Shown: positions 27,444-35,499 of the stretch, one piece after another | How positions within the stretch are numbered: position 1 is the first letter of the stretch | Layout: every line of letters begins with the position of its first letter | NCBI GenBank assembly: GCA_022842065.1 | Contig: JALHQH010000007.1 | Location: forward strand, 62,001 to 126,000 | Direction of reading: 5' to 3' | DNA length: 64,000 bases | DNA from: Caldilineaceae bacterium | GTDB lineage: Bacteria > Chloroflexota > Anaerolineae > Caldilineales > Caldilineaceae | Notes under the pieces: generated by a model | The model's input: the letters and a program-made list of their open reading frames with translations, nothing else | The model's database searches: none | Told to the model about the DNA's origin: nothing | Made by a program: the position numbers and the translations under genes

Positions 27444-27511
27444 CAGGTGCGTCGCACTGTCCAGAAAGCAGCGGATCGTACGATCGTCGCGTGGACAGTG
27501 CGACGCACCTG
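27444..27511. repeat. 20-bp inverted repeat with GTGCGTCGCACTG core in the serS leader
   Basis: Perfect arms lie at 27444-27463 and 27492-27511, with a second small palindrome in the loop (GATCGTACGATC). The core matches the internal hairpin of the 133-bp element found at 27897 and 46170. It lies between the T-box terminator and the serS start codon, so it is part of the transcribed leader. Confidence 0.8.
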
Positions 27512-27523
27512 ATCACAAAAAGA

Positions 27524-27755
27524 AAAAGCCCTCTCATCCATGTCAGGACGAGAGGGCGTTCGTGGTGCCACCTGATTTCGCAGACCGGCGTGCGACAGAG
27601 CCGCAAGTCTACCTCAAACACGCTAACGGGTGTGAACCGCCCCGCCATTGGGGGACACCGCCAGCCGGCCATGCCCACCGTTCCTACGGGGAACTCCAGA
27701 GCTGCTCACCTACCCTTGGTCTATCGCCTCGCAGCAACCGGCGACTCTCTGGTAG
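27524..27755 (-). promoter_or_regulatory. T-box riboswitch (transcriptional) upstream of serS
   Basis: Read on the minus strand, the leader starts with AGAGAG at 27750 and a TCGCC/GGCGA hairpin, as in Stem I. It ends with the T-box sequence CAGGTGGCACCACG (27574-27561). The terminator stem pairs 27557-27546 with 27539-27528 and is followed by a U-run (TTTTTCTTTTT). The antiterminator would pair the T-box with the 5' arm of the terminator. Uncharged tRNA-Ser should bind and allow transcription of serS. Stem I looks short. An AGC triplet before CTCTGGAG is a possible specifier, but this is not certain. Confidence 0.88.
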
Positions 27756-27896
27756 AACAATGCGGTAGGTTATGATCTCTATCAGTGTTGTTGACTAATT
27801 GTTCGTGTATTGGGCAAGTCCTGGTGTAAACGCAGACTTAACCGTGCTATTATCATAGCATAGGCATGTGCGGTCGTCAACCCTCAGGCCCCGAAA

Positions 27897-28029
27897 GGGT
27901 GTATCTCACTGTGGAGGCGAGTTTCCGCTCCCGCTCGTGTGCGTCGCACTGGTCAGATGAGATCTGGTCAACGAAACAACGTTTGACCAGTGCGACGCAC
28001 ACAGGTCGCACCCAAACTAAGCTGCGTCC
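27897..28029. mobile_element. 133-bp palindromic mobile element, copy 1
   Basis: This element has the same length and sequence as the one at 46170-46302 and lies in the opposite orientation. It has imperfect terminal repeats beginning GGG, and an internal hairpin of about 20-bp arms around GTGTGCGTCGCACTGGTCA. It is flanked by CCCCGAAA at 27889-27896 and 28030-28037, a probable 8-bp target duplication. A further GGGTGTATC directly after the right flank may be the stump of another copy. No coding capacity. Confidence 0.8.
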
Positions 28030-28093
28030 CCCCGAAAGGGTGTATCCCCGCAAAGGGGCCAAAAGGTGAAGAGCACCGGGCACAGCATTTAGC

Positions 28094-28852
28094 CTAAGCG
28101 TTGGTCGGCAATTGACGCAGGATCGTTTGCACCTGGGTCAATAATGGGGAACGGGCCGCGTTGTTGAGCCAAAGCAAGGGCATTGTCGCGCCTGCCGTTG
28201 CGGGTCCCGGTCCAGCAAGACCGTAAAAGAGAATGGCGCTGAGGGCGTGATATTGTTTCAAAAATTCGCCTAGCGTGCGTAGGCGGCTATGGGTCAGCAA
28301 CGCTGGATCACCGGCGGCACTGCGGGCCTGCAATTGTTTCATCACTTCATCGACGTTGATCCCAGCCAGGAGGTGGGGATCAAGCCCAATCAGCAACAGA
28401 TTCTGCGCACCGGTTTGGACTTGATGCAGTTTGCCGGTAATGACATAAAGCACCTTGCGTTGGTGCGCTTCGAGTGGTGCAGAGATAAGTGCCACGGGGT
28501 CAGTTTCCTCGCCACCGGTGGCACGGATACGCGTGACCTCGACATAGAAGTGGGTTTTGGTCGTAAAGCTGACGGTAAAGTCTGGGCTAGGCGCGCTACG
28601 CAGCCCCTGCTCTTCATAGGCAAGCTGAAAGCGCTTTTCTTGCAACAGCCAGCGCGCGCTGGACAGTTCAAACAGCAGATCCTGCAACGTTTCTGTCTCG
28701 CTCACACCACGCAGTTTGGCACGAATTTTGGTTTGGTAGCGCTCAGCAAAGGTACGGAAACGGCGGGACGTGCGAAACCAGTGGCGAAACATCGGGGTCA
28801 ATCCGTGCGGATCATCACCCAGCAACTGAGATACTAACTCATCAATTGACAT
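28094..28852 (-). CDS. Uncharacterised protein, possible PD-(D/E)XK nuclease fold
   Basis: 252 residues, family not recognised. Residues 55-110 show E62 (LLFELSSARWLLQ), PD at 90-91 (SPDFTVSF) and E105 in FYVEVTRIR. This order of helix glutamate, PD and E-V-T is reminiscent of PD-(D/E)XK nucleases with a changed lysine. The rest is mixed alpha/beta with no membrane segment. It begins 17 bp after the hepT gene and on the same strand, so it is probably part of the toxin-antitoxin operon. A role in defence or nucleic-acid cleavage is inference only. Confidence 0.6.
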   Translation of the reverse strand: MSIDELVSQLLGDDPHGLTPMFRHWFRTSRRFRTFAERYQTKIRAKLRGVSETETLQDLLFELSSARWLLQEKRFQLAYEEQGLRSAPSPDFTVSFTTKTHFYVEVTRIRATGGEETDPVALISAPLEAHQRKVLYVITGKLHQVQTGAQNLLLIGLDPHLLAGINVDEVMKQLQARSAAGDPALLTHSRLRTLGEFLKQYHALSAILFYGLAGPGPATAGATMPLLWLNNAARSPLLTQVQTILRQLPTNA

Positions 28853-28869
28853 GCGCTACTTAATTTTTA

Positions 28870-29289
28870 TCAGAAGAGTTCCTGCTGCCCGAGAATCTGC
28901 TGTGTAAAGCGTTGAAAATCCACCAAATGATTTTCGATAATATCAACAACCTTGGCCAAATCAAGTCGGTGATACTCATGGACAGCAATATTGCGAAAAC
29001 CGACCATGCGACCTAACTGTTCCGCCAGTTCGAGTTTGATGACACCGGCTTGGCCAAGTAAAAGAAAACTCTCTTTGCTATTCTGCGGTATACCTAGCTG
29101 CTGTTTACGGACAAGATAGTTGGCCAAATCTAATGCCTGCTCAGCAGCACGCATCAGGTTAAGCACGATTATATCCTGCTTATCGAAATCGTCTACAAAG
29201 GCAAGTTCGGTCTCACGTGCATAGGCAGTGCGGACACGTTTCAAACAACGCTGAATGCTGGCTGCTTTGTTGAGGATGACATCATCCAT
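28870..29289 (-). CDS. hepT: HepT-like HEPN ribonuclease toxin (DUF86)
   Basis: 139 residues from ATG 29289, helical throughout. The HEPN active-site motif RX4HXY is R99-NIAV-H104-E-Y106. HepT cleaves RNA and is silenced by its partner nucleotidyltransferase MntA, which adds AMP units to the tyrosine of this motif. The antitoxin gene is immediately upstream and overlaps by 8 bp, which is the usual MntA-HepT order. All key residues are present, so the pair is probably functional. Confidence 0.9.
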   Translation of the reverse strand: MDDVILNKAASIQRCLKRVRTAYARETELAFVDDFDKQDIIVLNLMRAAEQALDLANYLVRKQQLGIPQNSKESFLLLGQAGVIKLELAEQLGRMVGFRNIAVHEYHRLDLAKVVDIIENHLVDFQRFTQQILGQQELF

Positions 29290-29704
29290 AGACGATCCCA
29301 GTTTCCCGAATGGCAGCAATGATTTCCGCCCGTTCTTCGTTTAGCTTTTGGTAGAGCGAAAGTGTGCGCCCTTCGTACTCATCACAGCTTTGGGGATCAG
29401 GACAATAAATCCGTTGGCCCGTTCGCAAAATTTGGATCTGGAAGACAGTCGATGCTTGGGAGAAGTTGATCAAATCCACAGGGCGTTCAACCAAATCCAT
29501 TAGTTGTTCTTGTAGCTGCCACCACAGTGTGTGCGCAGTGGTGAATGAGCGGTAAGGTAGCAACACAGCCACATCCAGATCACTCGGTTCCTGCACCGTG
29601 TTATCGACGTAGGAACCAAAAAGATAAATGGCTTGTGTATCCGGCAGCAAGGTGAGAATTTCCTCGACCAATCGCGTGGGTTCAATCCGATCTCTGTTGT
29701 TCAT
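29282..29704 (-). CDS. mntA: MntA-type nucleotidyltransferase antitoxin
   Basis: 140 residues. The minimal nucleotidyltransferase motif GSX10DXD is complete: G30, S31, D42 and D44 in LFGSYVDN and PSDLDVAVLL. MntA-like proteins transfer AMP to HepT and thereby block the toxin. Length and gene order match the family. No promoter is identified in the 46 bp to the ABC transporter gene. Alternative annotation as a generic aminoglycoside-type transferase is less likely, given the overlapping hepT. Confidence 0.9.
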   Translation of the reverse strand: MNNRDRIEPTRLVEEILTLLPDTQAIYLFGSYVDNTVQEPSDLDVAVLLPYRSFTTAHTLWWQLQEQLMDLVERPVDLINFSQASTVFQIQILRTGQRIYCPDPQSCDEYEGRTLSLYQKLNEERAEIIAAIRETGIVYG

Positions 29705-29750
29705 AGCAGCTAACCTACCATGCTTTTAACAATTCAGCAAGCATGGTGAA

Positions 29751-30668
29751 CTAGCGTCCACCAAAGCCACTCAGGGTCACGCCTTCAACAAAGTAGCGTT
29801 GGGCGGCGAAGAAGATGATCACCATCGGCGCGAGCATAAAGGTGCCGGTGGCAAAGACCAATTCCCAGTTGGTGGCATAGGCCGAATCATTCATGGCGCG
29901 GATGCCAACGGCCAGAGTCCAAGTTGCCGGTTTGAGGTAGATAAGCGGTTCGAGGAACTCGTTGTAGAATTGCATAAAGGTGAGGATCAGCACGGTAATC
30001 AACACCGGCTTGCTCAGCGGCACAAAGATCTGCCAGAGGATGCGCAGGCTGCTCGCCCCATCGATCCGGGCCGCATCTTCCAATTCCACGGGAATGCCCA
30101 GGAAGAATTGACGGATCAGGAAAACGTAGAGGCCGTTGGTGGCGAAAAAGGTGGGCACAATCAGCGGTAGGAAGGAACCAATCCACGGCCCCGGCCAGCG
30201 AAAGACATAGCTGAACATGAGAAAACGGGGCACAATCAAGATAATACCGGGCAACATCATCGTCGCCAGCAGCAGGCCAAAGAAGAAGTTACGCCCCGGC
30301 CAGCGCAAGCGGCTAAAGCTAAAAGCCACCAGCGCCGAAGAGGCCAACACGCCCAACACGGCAAAGACACAGACGATCATCGTGTTCCAGAAGTAGAGCA
30401 TGATCGGCGCGCGATCAAAGGCGGTGGCGTAATTTTCCCAGCGTGGGGTGCGCGGCAGCCATTCAATCGGGATCACAAAGATCTCGGTTGATGCCTTGAG
30501 CGAGGAGGAGATCATCCAGAGCACCGGCACCAATGACATCAGCGCCAGCAGGATCAGCAGCAGATGCACCCCCATGCGCTGTAACCAATCGGTCCGTTGC
30601 CGTTGGCGTTTTTGGGCCGCGGCATGCGCGGCGGCCTCTAGGGAAGTAGCACGAATGGTCGTGGTCAT
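29751..30668 (-). CDS. Carbohydrate ABC transporter permease (MalG-like)
   Basis: 305 residues from ATG 30668. Six membrane segments are visible, and the EAA loop that docks the ATPase is VELEDAARIDGASSLRILWQIFVPL. The N-terminus is basic and cytoplasmic. Its start overlaps the stop of the upstream MalF-like gene by 4 bp (ATGA), so the two permeases are translated together. No ATPase gene follows, so a shared MsmX/UgpC-type ATPase elsewhere is likely. Substrate is unknown. Confidence 0.93.
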   Translation of the reverse strand: MTTTIRATSLEAAAHAAAQKRQRQRTDWLQRMGVHLLLILLALMSLVPVLWMISSSLKASTEIFVIPIEWLPRTPRWENYATAFDRAPIMLYFWNTMIVCVFAVLGVLASSALVAFSFSRLRWPGRNFFFGLLLATMMLPGIILIVPRFLMFSYVFRWPGPWIGSFLPLIVPTFFATNGLYVFLIRQFFLGIPVELEDAARIDGASSLRILWQIFVPLSKPVLITVLILTFMQFYNEFLEPLIYLKPATWTLAVGIRAMNDSAYATNWELVFATGTFMLAPMVIIFFAAQRYFVEGVTLSGFGGR

Positions 30669-31582
30669 GTGGCATCGTTCTCGTAATAGACCCAACGGCC
30701 GGAAAAGCGGAATTGCACAATCGTCAGCAGGATGATCACGACAAAGAGCACCCACGAGACCGCGGCGGCATAGCCGATCTTGCTGTACTCGAAGGCATTG
30801 CGATAGATGTAGAGGACCATGAAGAGGGTGGCATCTTGCGGACCGCCTTTAGTCATGATCAGGGCCGGCGCAAAGACTTGGAAGTTGCCGATCACACCCA
30901 CGATCAGGTTAAAAAAGATCACCGGCGTCAGGATCGGGACGGTCACATGCCAGAATTTGCGCCAGGGGCCGGCCCCATCCAGGGCCGCCGCTTCTAGCAG
31001 CGCGGTGGGCACATTTTGCAGGCCGGCCAGAAAGATCACCATCTGCGTGCCCATCACCCAGATGCGCATAAAGACAAAGGCAGGGATGGCCAAGGCTGGT
31101 TCAAAGAGCCAGGCACGCGGGGCAAAGCCAAACCAGCCGATCACCTCGTTGACAATGCCAAAGTCCGGGTGGTAGGCGCGCTGCCAAATGAAGGCGCTGA
31201 CGACAATCGGCACGATCACCGGCATGTAAAGGGCGGTGCGATAGAAGTTGCGGCCCCGAATCGGCTGATTTAAGAGCACGGCACAGCCAAAGGCCAGTGC
31301 CAACTGCAAGGGCACACTGGCAAAGGCATAATAGGCCGTGTTCCAGAGCGACTGCCAAACCTTCGGATCAGCCAAAACTTGCGTCACATTGTCCATCCCC
31401 ACCCAACGCGGCGGGGCGAGCAAGTTGTAGCGCTGAAAGTTCAGCACCAGCGCCCAACCCATGGGAAAGGCGACAAAGACCAGAAAGCCGATCAAAAAAG
31501 GCGCGGCAAAGAGGTAGCCCTCAATGATTTCACGGCGGCGAAAAGGGGAGGTATGAGGGCGCGGGACCGGAATGGTGCTCAT
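30665..31582 (-). CDS. Carbohydrate ABC transporter permease (MalF/UgpA-like)
   Basis: 305 residues with six membrane segments. The EAA loop is ALLEAAALDGAGPWRKFWHVTV. Members form the channel of sugar importers together with a MalG-like partner, which is encoded next with a 4-bp overlap. The binding-protein gene is 81 bp upstream and is separated by a long hairpin. N-terminal TSPFRRREIIEGYLFAAPFL is typical of UgpA/MalF proteins in Chloroflexi. Confidence 0.94.
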   Translation of the reverse strand: MSTIPVPRPHTSPFRRREIIEGYLFAAPFLIGFLVFVAFPMGWALVLNFQRYNLLAPPRWVGMDNVTQVLADPKVWQSLWNTAYYAFASVPLQLALAFGCAVLLNQPIRGRNFYRTALYMPVIVPIVVSAFIWQRAYHPDFGIVNEVIGWFGFAPRAWLFEPALAIPAFVFMRIWVMGTQMVIFLAGLQNVPTALLEAAALDGAGPWRKFWHVTVPILTPVIFFNLIVGVIGNFQVFAPALIMTKGGPQDATLFMVLYIYRNAFEYSKIGYAAAVSWVLFVVIILLTIVQFRFSGRWVYYENDAT

Positions 31583-31617
31583 GCTGGTTCTCTACATCTT
31601 TCCAAGGAAGCGCTTGT

Positions 31618-31656
31618 GCAATCAGCGCTAAATGCCCGGCATTTAGCGCTGATTGC
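31618..31656. promoter_or_regulatory. 39-bp near-continuous palindrome between binding-protein and permease genes
   Basis: Arms 31618-31636 and 31638-31656 pair perfectly about one central base. There is no U-run. In this position such hairpins partly stop transcription or protect the upstream mRNA, so that more binding protein than permease is made. A dimeric regulator could also bind, since the core CAGCGCT is symmetric. Confidence 0.65.
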
Positions 31657-31663
31657 CAAAACC

Positions 31664-33070
31664 TTAGGCCCGATTCGCCCAGTAATCATCCAACAAGGCT
31701 TGCACCCCTTCATCGACCATCGGCAGCACATCCGCCGCGCTGGCAGTGCCTGCCAGCAGCGGATCCCAGCCAACGGGTTTGACCACTTCGTTCCAGAATT
31801 GCGAACGGGGCATACCGCTGATCACGTCGGCTTCGCCGGTGGCAAAGGCGGTGAGGAAGGCCGCCGTATTGGTCAGGCCATGATTCTCCTGGACCTTGGG
31901 CGCCCAGAAGCTTTCGACCAGGCTGACGTTGTTAGGCACGCGACCGGTAATTTCAGAGAAGGTCTGCTGCCCTTCCTCACCACACATATATTTCACCAAT
32001 TCCCAGGCGGGATCGATGGGGGCGTTGTTGAAGATCACCACCCCTTCGGCCCAACCGCGGTGGGGGCGGCTGCCATCGGCCTGTTTCGGCATCAAGACCA
32101 CGTCAAACTCGACAGCGGCCCCTTGGTCACGCAGTTCGGGCGTGACCATGCGCGGGAACCACCAAGGCCCTTCGTACTTCATCGCCGACTGGCCGGCTTC
32201 AATGCCACCAGACCCCGCATCCAGATCAGCCGGTTTGGGGCTGATCCCCATGGTGTGGTAGAAGTCACTGGCGACTAGTTGGATAATTTCCGCAATTTCG
32301 GGCTGGTTGAACTGCGAGGTCTTGGGATCGACGAGTGAGTCGAACTCTTGCGCACCAGTACCGCGGATCCAGTGAATGTCGCGGAACCAGTTACCATTTG
32401 ATTGATAACCCCATTGCTTCTTGTCGCCGTCGGTCTTCGTCAACTGTTCAGCGATGCTCACAAAATCTTCAAAGGTCCACTCATCGGTGGGGTAAGGAAT
32501 ACCGGCTTCGTCAAAGGGGGCCTTGGCATAGAACATCACCATCATCGCCATCTGAGTGGGGATGAGGAAGGTGTCGCCATTGCGCTCGGTGTATTGGCGC
32601 ACGGCTTCGCTCTCGGCCCAAGCATAGTTGAAATCATCACGCTCGCGCAGGGCGTTGACGCCGGCGATCACCTGGTTGTCCGCAAAGAGCTGATAGCCCC
32701 ACCCCTGCATGGAAGCAATACTGGGGTTGCTGCCACCGGCATATTGAGTCTGCAACGCCGCGTAGTAGCTCTCATCGTTGGGTAGGAAGACGGCATCAAT
32801 GGTTACATCAGGGTTTTGCGCCATATAGGCGTCGGCCAGCGCGGCAAATGCTTGTTGATCGCTTTCGCCAAAGGCCATCACACTCAGTTCGGCACCGGCG
32901 GCGGCGGGGGCACTGCCGGCGCCGGCCGGTTCGCTACCAGCGGATGGGGCGACCGGCGTGGGGCAGGCGGTCAACAACAGTGACGTGGCGGCACCGGCAC
33001 CGGCCAGTTGCAAAAAGTGGCGACGCGAAAGACGCTGACGCAGTTGGGGGTTGGGTTGGGGTTGGTTCAT
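31664..33070 (-). CDS. Sugar ABC transporter substrate-binding lipoprotein
   Basis: 468 residues. The twin-arginine motif SRRHFLQLAG (R16, R17) is followed by a lipobox LLTAC with C36, so the protein is probably Tat-exported and lipid-anchored. A Gly/Ala/Ser-rich linker and a family 1 extracellular solute-binding fold follow (AFGESDQQAFAALADAYMAQ, IASMQGWGYQLFADNQVI, SAMKYEGPWWFPRM, AWELVKYMCGEEGQQ). AGGAGGAACC precedes the ATG. It delivers a sugar or oligosaccharide to the permeases downstream. The specific ligand is not deducible. Confidence 0.95.
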   Translation of the reverse strand: MNQPQPNPQLRQRLSRRHFLQLAGAGAATSLLLTACPTPVAPSAGSEPAGAGSAPAAAGAELSVMAFGESDQQAFAALADAYMAQNPDVTIDAVFLPNDESYYAALQTQYAGGSNPSIASMQGWGYQLFADNQVIAGVNALRERDDFNYAWAESEAVRQYTERNGDTFLIPTQMAMMVMFYAKAPFDEAGIPYPTDEWTFEDFVSIAEQLTKTDGDKKQWGYQSNGNWFRDIHWIRGTGAQEFDSLVDPKTSQFNQPEIAEIIQLVASDFYHTMGISPKPADLDAGSGGIEAGQSAMKYEGPWWFPRMVTPELRDQGAAVEFDVVLMPKQADGSRPHRGWAEGVVIFNNAPIDPAWELVKYMCGEEGQQTFSEITGRVPNNVSLVESFWAPKVQENHGLTNTAAFLTAFATGEADVISGMPRSQFWNEVVKPVGWDPLLAGTASAADVLPMVDEGVQALLDDYWANRA

Positions 33071-33382
33071 GGTTCCTCCTGGTTACGCAAAATTGATAAG
33101 AAAGAATAAACAAGTCTCTATGCGTAGCGCAGCCAGACAGGCCGTATCGTCACACACAGAGATTTGTCTAATTCGTGTATCGTGACCAAAATGGTGCGCC
33201 AAGCCGTGGCGCAGCGCTGTCTATAGCACGGTCTGGGCCGGTTTGTCAAAGCGCACAACGCCACTGGTCTAGCGAAAGCGCTTGGTGGTACGGCTCATCT
33301 CACCACCACCGATCACCAACTGGTAGGCTTGGGGAACTGGCGCTGCGGAGTCAAGAGTGATCCGATATAGTATTATGAAAGG
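33071..33382. promoter_or_regulatory. Intergenic region with a possible LacI-type operator
   Basis: 312 bp upstream of the ABC operon. The symmetric core AAGCGCTT at 33276-33283 lies in a CGAAAGCGCTTGG context and resembles LacI/GalR-family operators. It is about 200 bp from the start codon. No clear -35/-10 pair or open frame was found. Confidence 0.3.
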
Positions 33383-34489
33383 TTACTGCCAGATAAAGCG
33401 CCGCACGCCACTGGCTGGGCTGGCGGCTTCAATCATCATTTGGCCATCGGCACCCGTCTTCACACGGGCAAGCGAAACCTGCCAGGCATAGTCAGCACGC
33501 GTACCGGTTGCAGGGGCAAATTCCGGCCCCAATCGATAGCTGGTTGATTTGGTCCAGATCGTGGGAAAACGCTGGGCATCGGGCGTTTCGGGGTAGATGA
33601 GCAGGACATACCATTCATTGGGGGCAAGCACATCCACACTGATCCAACGAAAGAGCACCGCTTCCTCACGAGTGATAATACTCTGATCCGGCGGACCGAT
33701 TAAGCGTGGTTCGACATAGATGGTTTCAGCGGTAGGGGTGGTTGACTGCGTTGTCGTCGTTGTGGTGACAACATTCTCAGCTGCGCTGGTCAACACTTCG
33801 CTGGGTGGCTCACGCAGGGGGACGGTTAACTGATCGCCAGGCCGGATAATTGCGTTGGCGGCTAAATTATTCGTGGTCAGAATCTCTTCGACCGTGCTGC
33901 CAAAGTTTACCGCGATGGAGACAATGGTGTCACCGGAACGTACGGTATATTGGAAACGTGTCGTTGGCCCCGCGGCTGCGGCATTGGCAGGCACTGTTTG
34001 CAGGACCGGGATAATTAACACATCACCGGCGCGGATCAACGCATCGGCAAGATTATTGGCACTCTGGATCTCTTCGACCGTGACCGCATACTCACCAGCA
34101 ATCGAGAGTAAGGTCTCGCCGGTTAAGACTTGGTGGCGGATGAAAGTTGTGGTTGGCGCAATCGGGGTAGGCGTCGCGGTTGGCAAGGCGGCCGGCGTGG
34201 GTGATTCGCCCGGCGTTAGCAGTGGTAGTTGATCGGCCCCAATCGTCTCCCCAGCCGCAAGCGGCAATTCCTGGGGGGGACGGCTGCCAACCTGCCACCA
34301 AAGCACCAGGACAGCCACCACCGCCAATACCAAGAGGGCATCAACAATGGCAATGCGCTGCCGACGCCTGGGCGTAATGCGCAGGTCGTGGCCACACATA
34401 AAGCAGCTTTCGGCATCGCGTGCAACACGCGTACCGCAGTTGGGGCAACGCCGCTCGGCGGCGGCTGGGGAAAGTTGTTCACGAGCCAT
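33383..34489 (-). CDS. Membrane-anchored LysM protein with N-terminal zinc ribbon
   Basis: 368 residues. A zinc ribbon (C15, C18, C29, C32) is followed by a basic stretch and one membrane segment at about 48-66. After a Pro/Thr-rich linker come two LysM domains, near 118-161 (VLTGETLLSIAGEYAVTVEE) and 180-224 (YTVRSGDTIVSIAVNFGSTV). The C-terminal 90 residues form a beta-rich domain of unknown type (FRWISVDVLAPNEWYVLLIY). The protein probably sits in the membrane with the LysM parts outside, binding peptidoglycan or a similar glycan. Zinc-ribbon plus LysM proteins are frequent in Chloroflexi. Confidence 0.88.
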   Translation of the reverse strand: MAREQLSPAAAERRCPNCGTRVARDAESCFMCGHDLRITPRRRQRIAIVDALLVLAVVAVLVLWWQVGSRPPQELPLAAGETIGADQLPLLTPGESPTPAALPTATPTPIAPTTTFIRHQVLTGETLLSIAGEYAVTVEEIQSANNLADALIRAGDVLIIPVLQTVPANAAAAGPTTRFQYTVRSGDTIVSIAVNFGSTVEEILTTNNLAANAIIRPGDQLTVPLREPPSEVLTSAAENVVTTTTTTQSTTPTAETIYVEPRLIGPPDQSIITREEAVLFRWISVDVLAPNEWYVLLIYPETPDAQRFPTIWTKSTSYRLGPEFAPATGTRADYAWQVSLARVKTGADGQMMIEAASPASGVRRFIWQ

Positions 34490-34562
34490 ACAATCAATTA
34501 TAGCATCAGGTCGAGTAGGATGCGAAAGTTGATGGGGCAGTAATTAGCAAAGTAAATAAAAA

Positions 34563-34589
34563 AGGGCAAGCTTGTGGTACGCTTGCCCT
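34563..34589 (-). terminator. Rho-independent terminator of the cytochrome c gene
   Basis: Arms 34563-34571 and 34581-34589 form a 9-bp GC-rich stem with a 9-nt loop. Read on the minus strand it is followed by seven T residues. Confidence 0.85.
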
Positions 34590-34617
34590 ACATTTTTATA
34601 TAATTTTACTAAAATCG

Positions 34618-35175
34618 TTATGGTTGACCATTTTGTGCCAACAAATAAGCCACCATATCACCCAGTTGTTGCACACTCATCGTTTGGCCAAAGTTCTGCG
34701 GCATGATGTTAGCCGGATACCCCTCTACAACATGCTCATTCGGGGCAATAATGCTGTGGTAGAGATAGAATGCTGGACTTTCACCAGCAACCCGCACCAC
34801 AGCCGTATCACCCATATTGTGCCAGGTTGGGCCCGGGCGCACTTCATTGGGATCTAATGCGTGGCAACCAATACAGGCAAAGGTCAAGGCCAGTGTTTCG
34901 CCGTTGGCTGGGGTCGCATTCGTAACGGCCTGCAACACATCATCCGGCAAACCGGCAGTAACCTGTTCGGCCGGCAACTCGGCCAACTTCGGTGGCACGG
35001 CGGTCGGTGCAACGACAACCTCACCGGCAGACTGCGCGAGAACCAGCCGCGCGCCCAGATCCGGCGAAATAATTTCACGTTCGGCATCCGGGGAACAGCC
35101 CATAGCCAACACGCAAACAACAGAAAACGATAGGGCAAGCACTGTCAAACGCAGACGAGGTGCAAGGGAATTCAT
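34618..35175 (-). CDS. c-type cytochrome lipoprotein
   Basis: 185 residues from ATG 35175, preceded by GGAGG. The lipobox LAMGC (C27) predicts lipid anchoring outside the membrane. A single haem motif CIGCH (101-105) and a distal methionine in IMPQNFGQTM give a low-spin His/Met class I cytochrome c. It probably carries electrons at the outer face of the cytoplasmic membrane. No oxidase or reductase gene is adjacent, so the partner is unknown. The gene ends at a strong terminator. Confidence 0.92.
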   Translation of the reverse strand: MNSLAPRLRLTVLALSFSVVCVLAMGCSPDAEREIISPDLGARLVLAQSAGEVVVAPTAVPPKLAELPAEQVTAGLPDDVLQAVTNATPANGETLALTFACIGCHALDPNEVRPGPTWHNMGDTAVVRVAGESPAFYLYHSIIAPNEHVVEGYPANIMPQNFGQTMSVQQLGDMVAYLLAQNGQP

Positions 35176-35499
35176 CCATACCTCCACAGGCACTGAAAAT
35201 AAGTAAATCGGTAGATAAGTAAATCGGTATAGGTCAATTTTCCGAACGTACTAATGTACTTCGGGTCGAAGTTTATATTCGGATTGTAAAATTGTTATTC
35301 AAAACAAGCACAACACAGCTGGCATTCTCACTGGTTAGCCATCACTTACCTTGCCAATTGCGCTTACAGTTATAGGCAACAGGCATATTTTGTTAGTGTA
35401 ACACACGGGGCTGATCTCGGCAATTTGCCACAACTCTGCGCAATAATTCACAATCACTGACGACCTTTGGCTTTGCGCCCACTTCGTGATCGTCGGGTA
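35176..35499. repeat. Intergenic region with GTAAATCGGTA repeats
   Basis: Near the cytochrome start, 35203-35238 contains AAGTAAATCGGTA twice, the same unit as in the cluster at 14152-14340. The remaining 260 bp is AT-rich and holds no open frame or strong hairpin. Confidence 0.5.

Noticed and set aside
26098..27678. serS starting at 27678 (526 residues)
   Set aside because: The extra 97 codons overlap the T-box and terminator and lack similarity; the ATG at 27387 has a ribosome site and the normal SerRS start.
27897..28029. Rho-independent terminator for the serS region
   Set aside because: The strong hairpin has no U-run on either strand and is the inner part of a 133-bp element with direct repeats.
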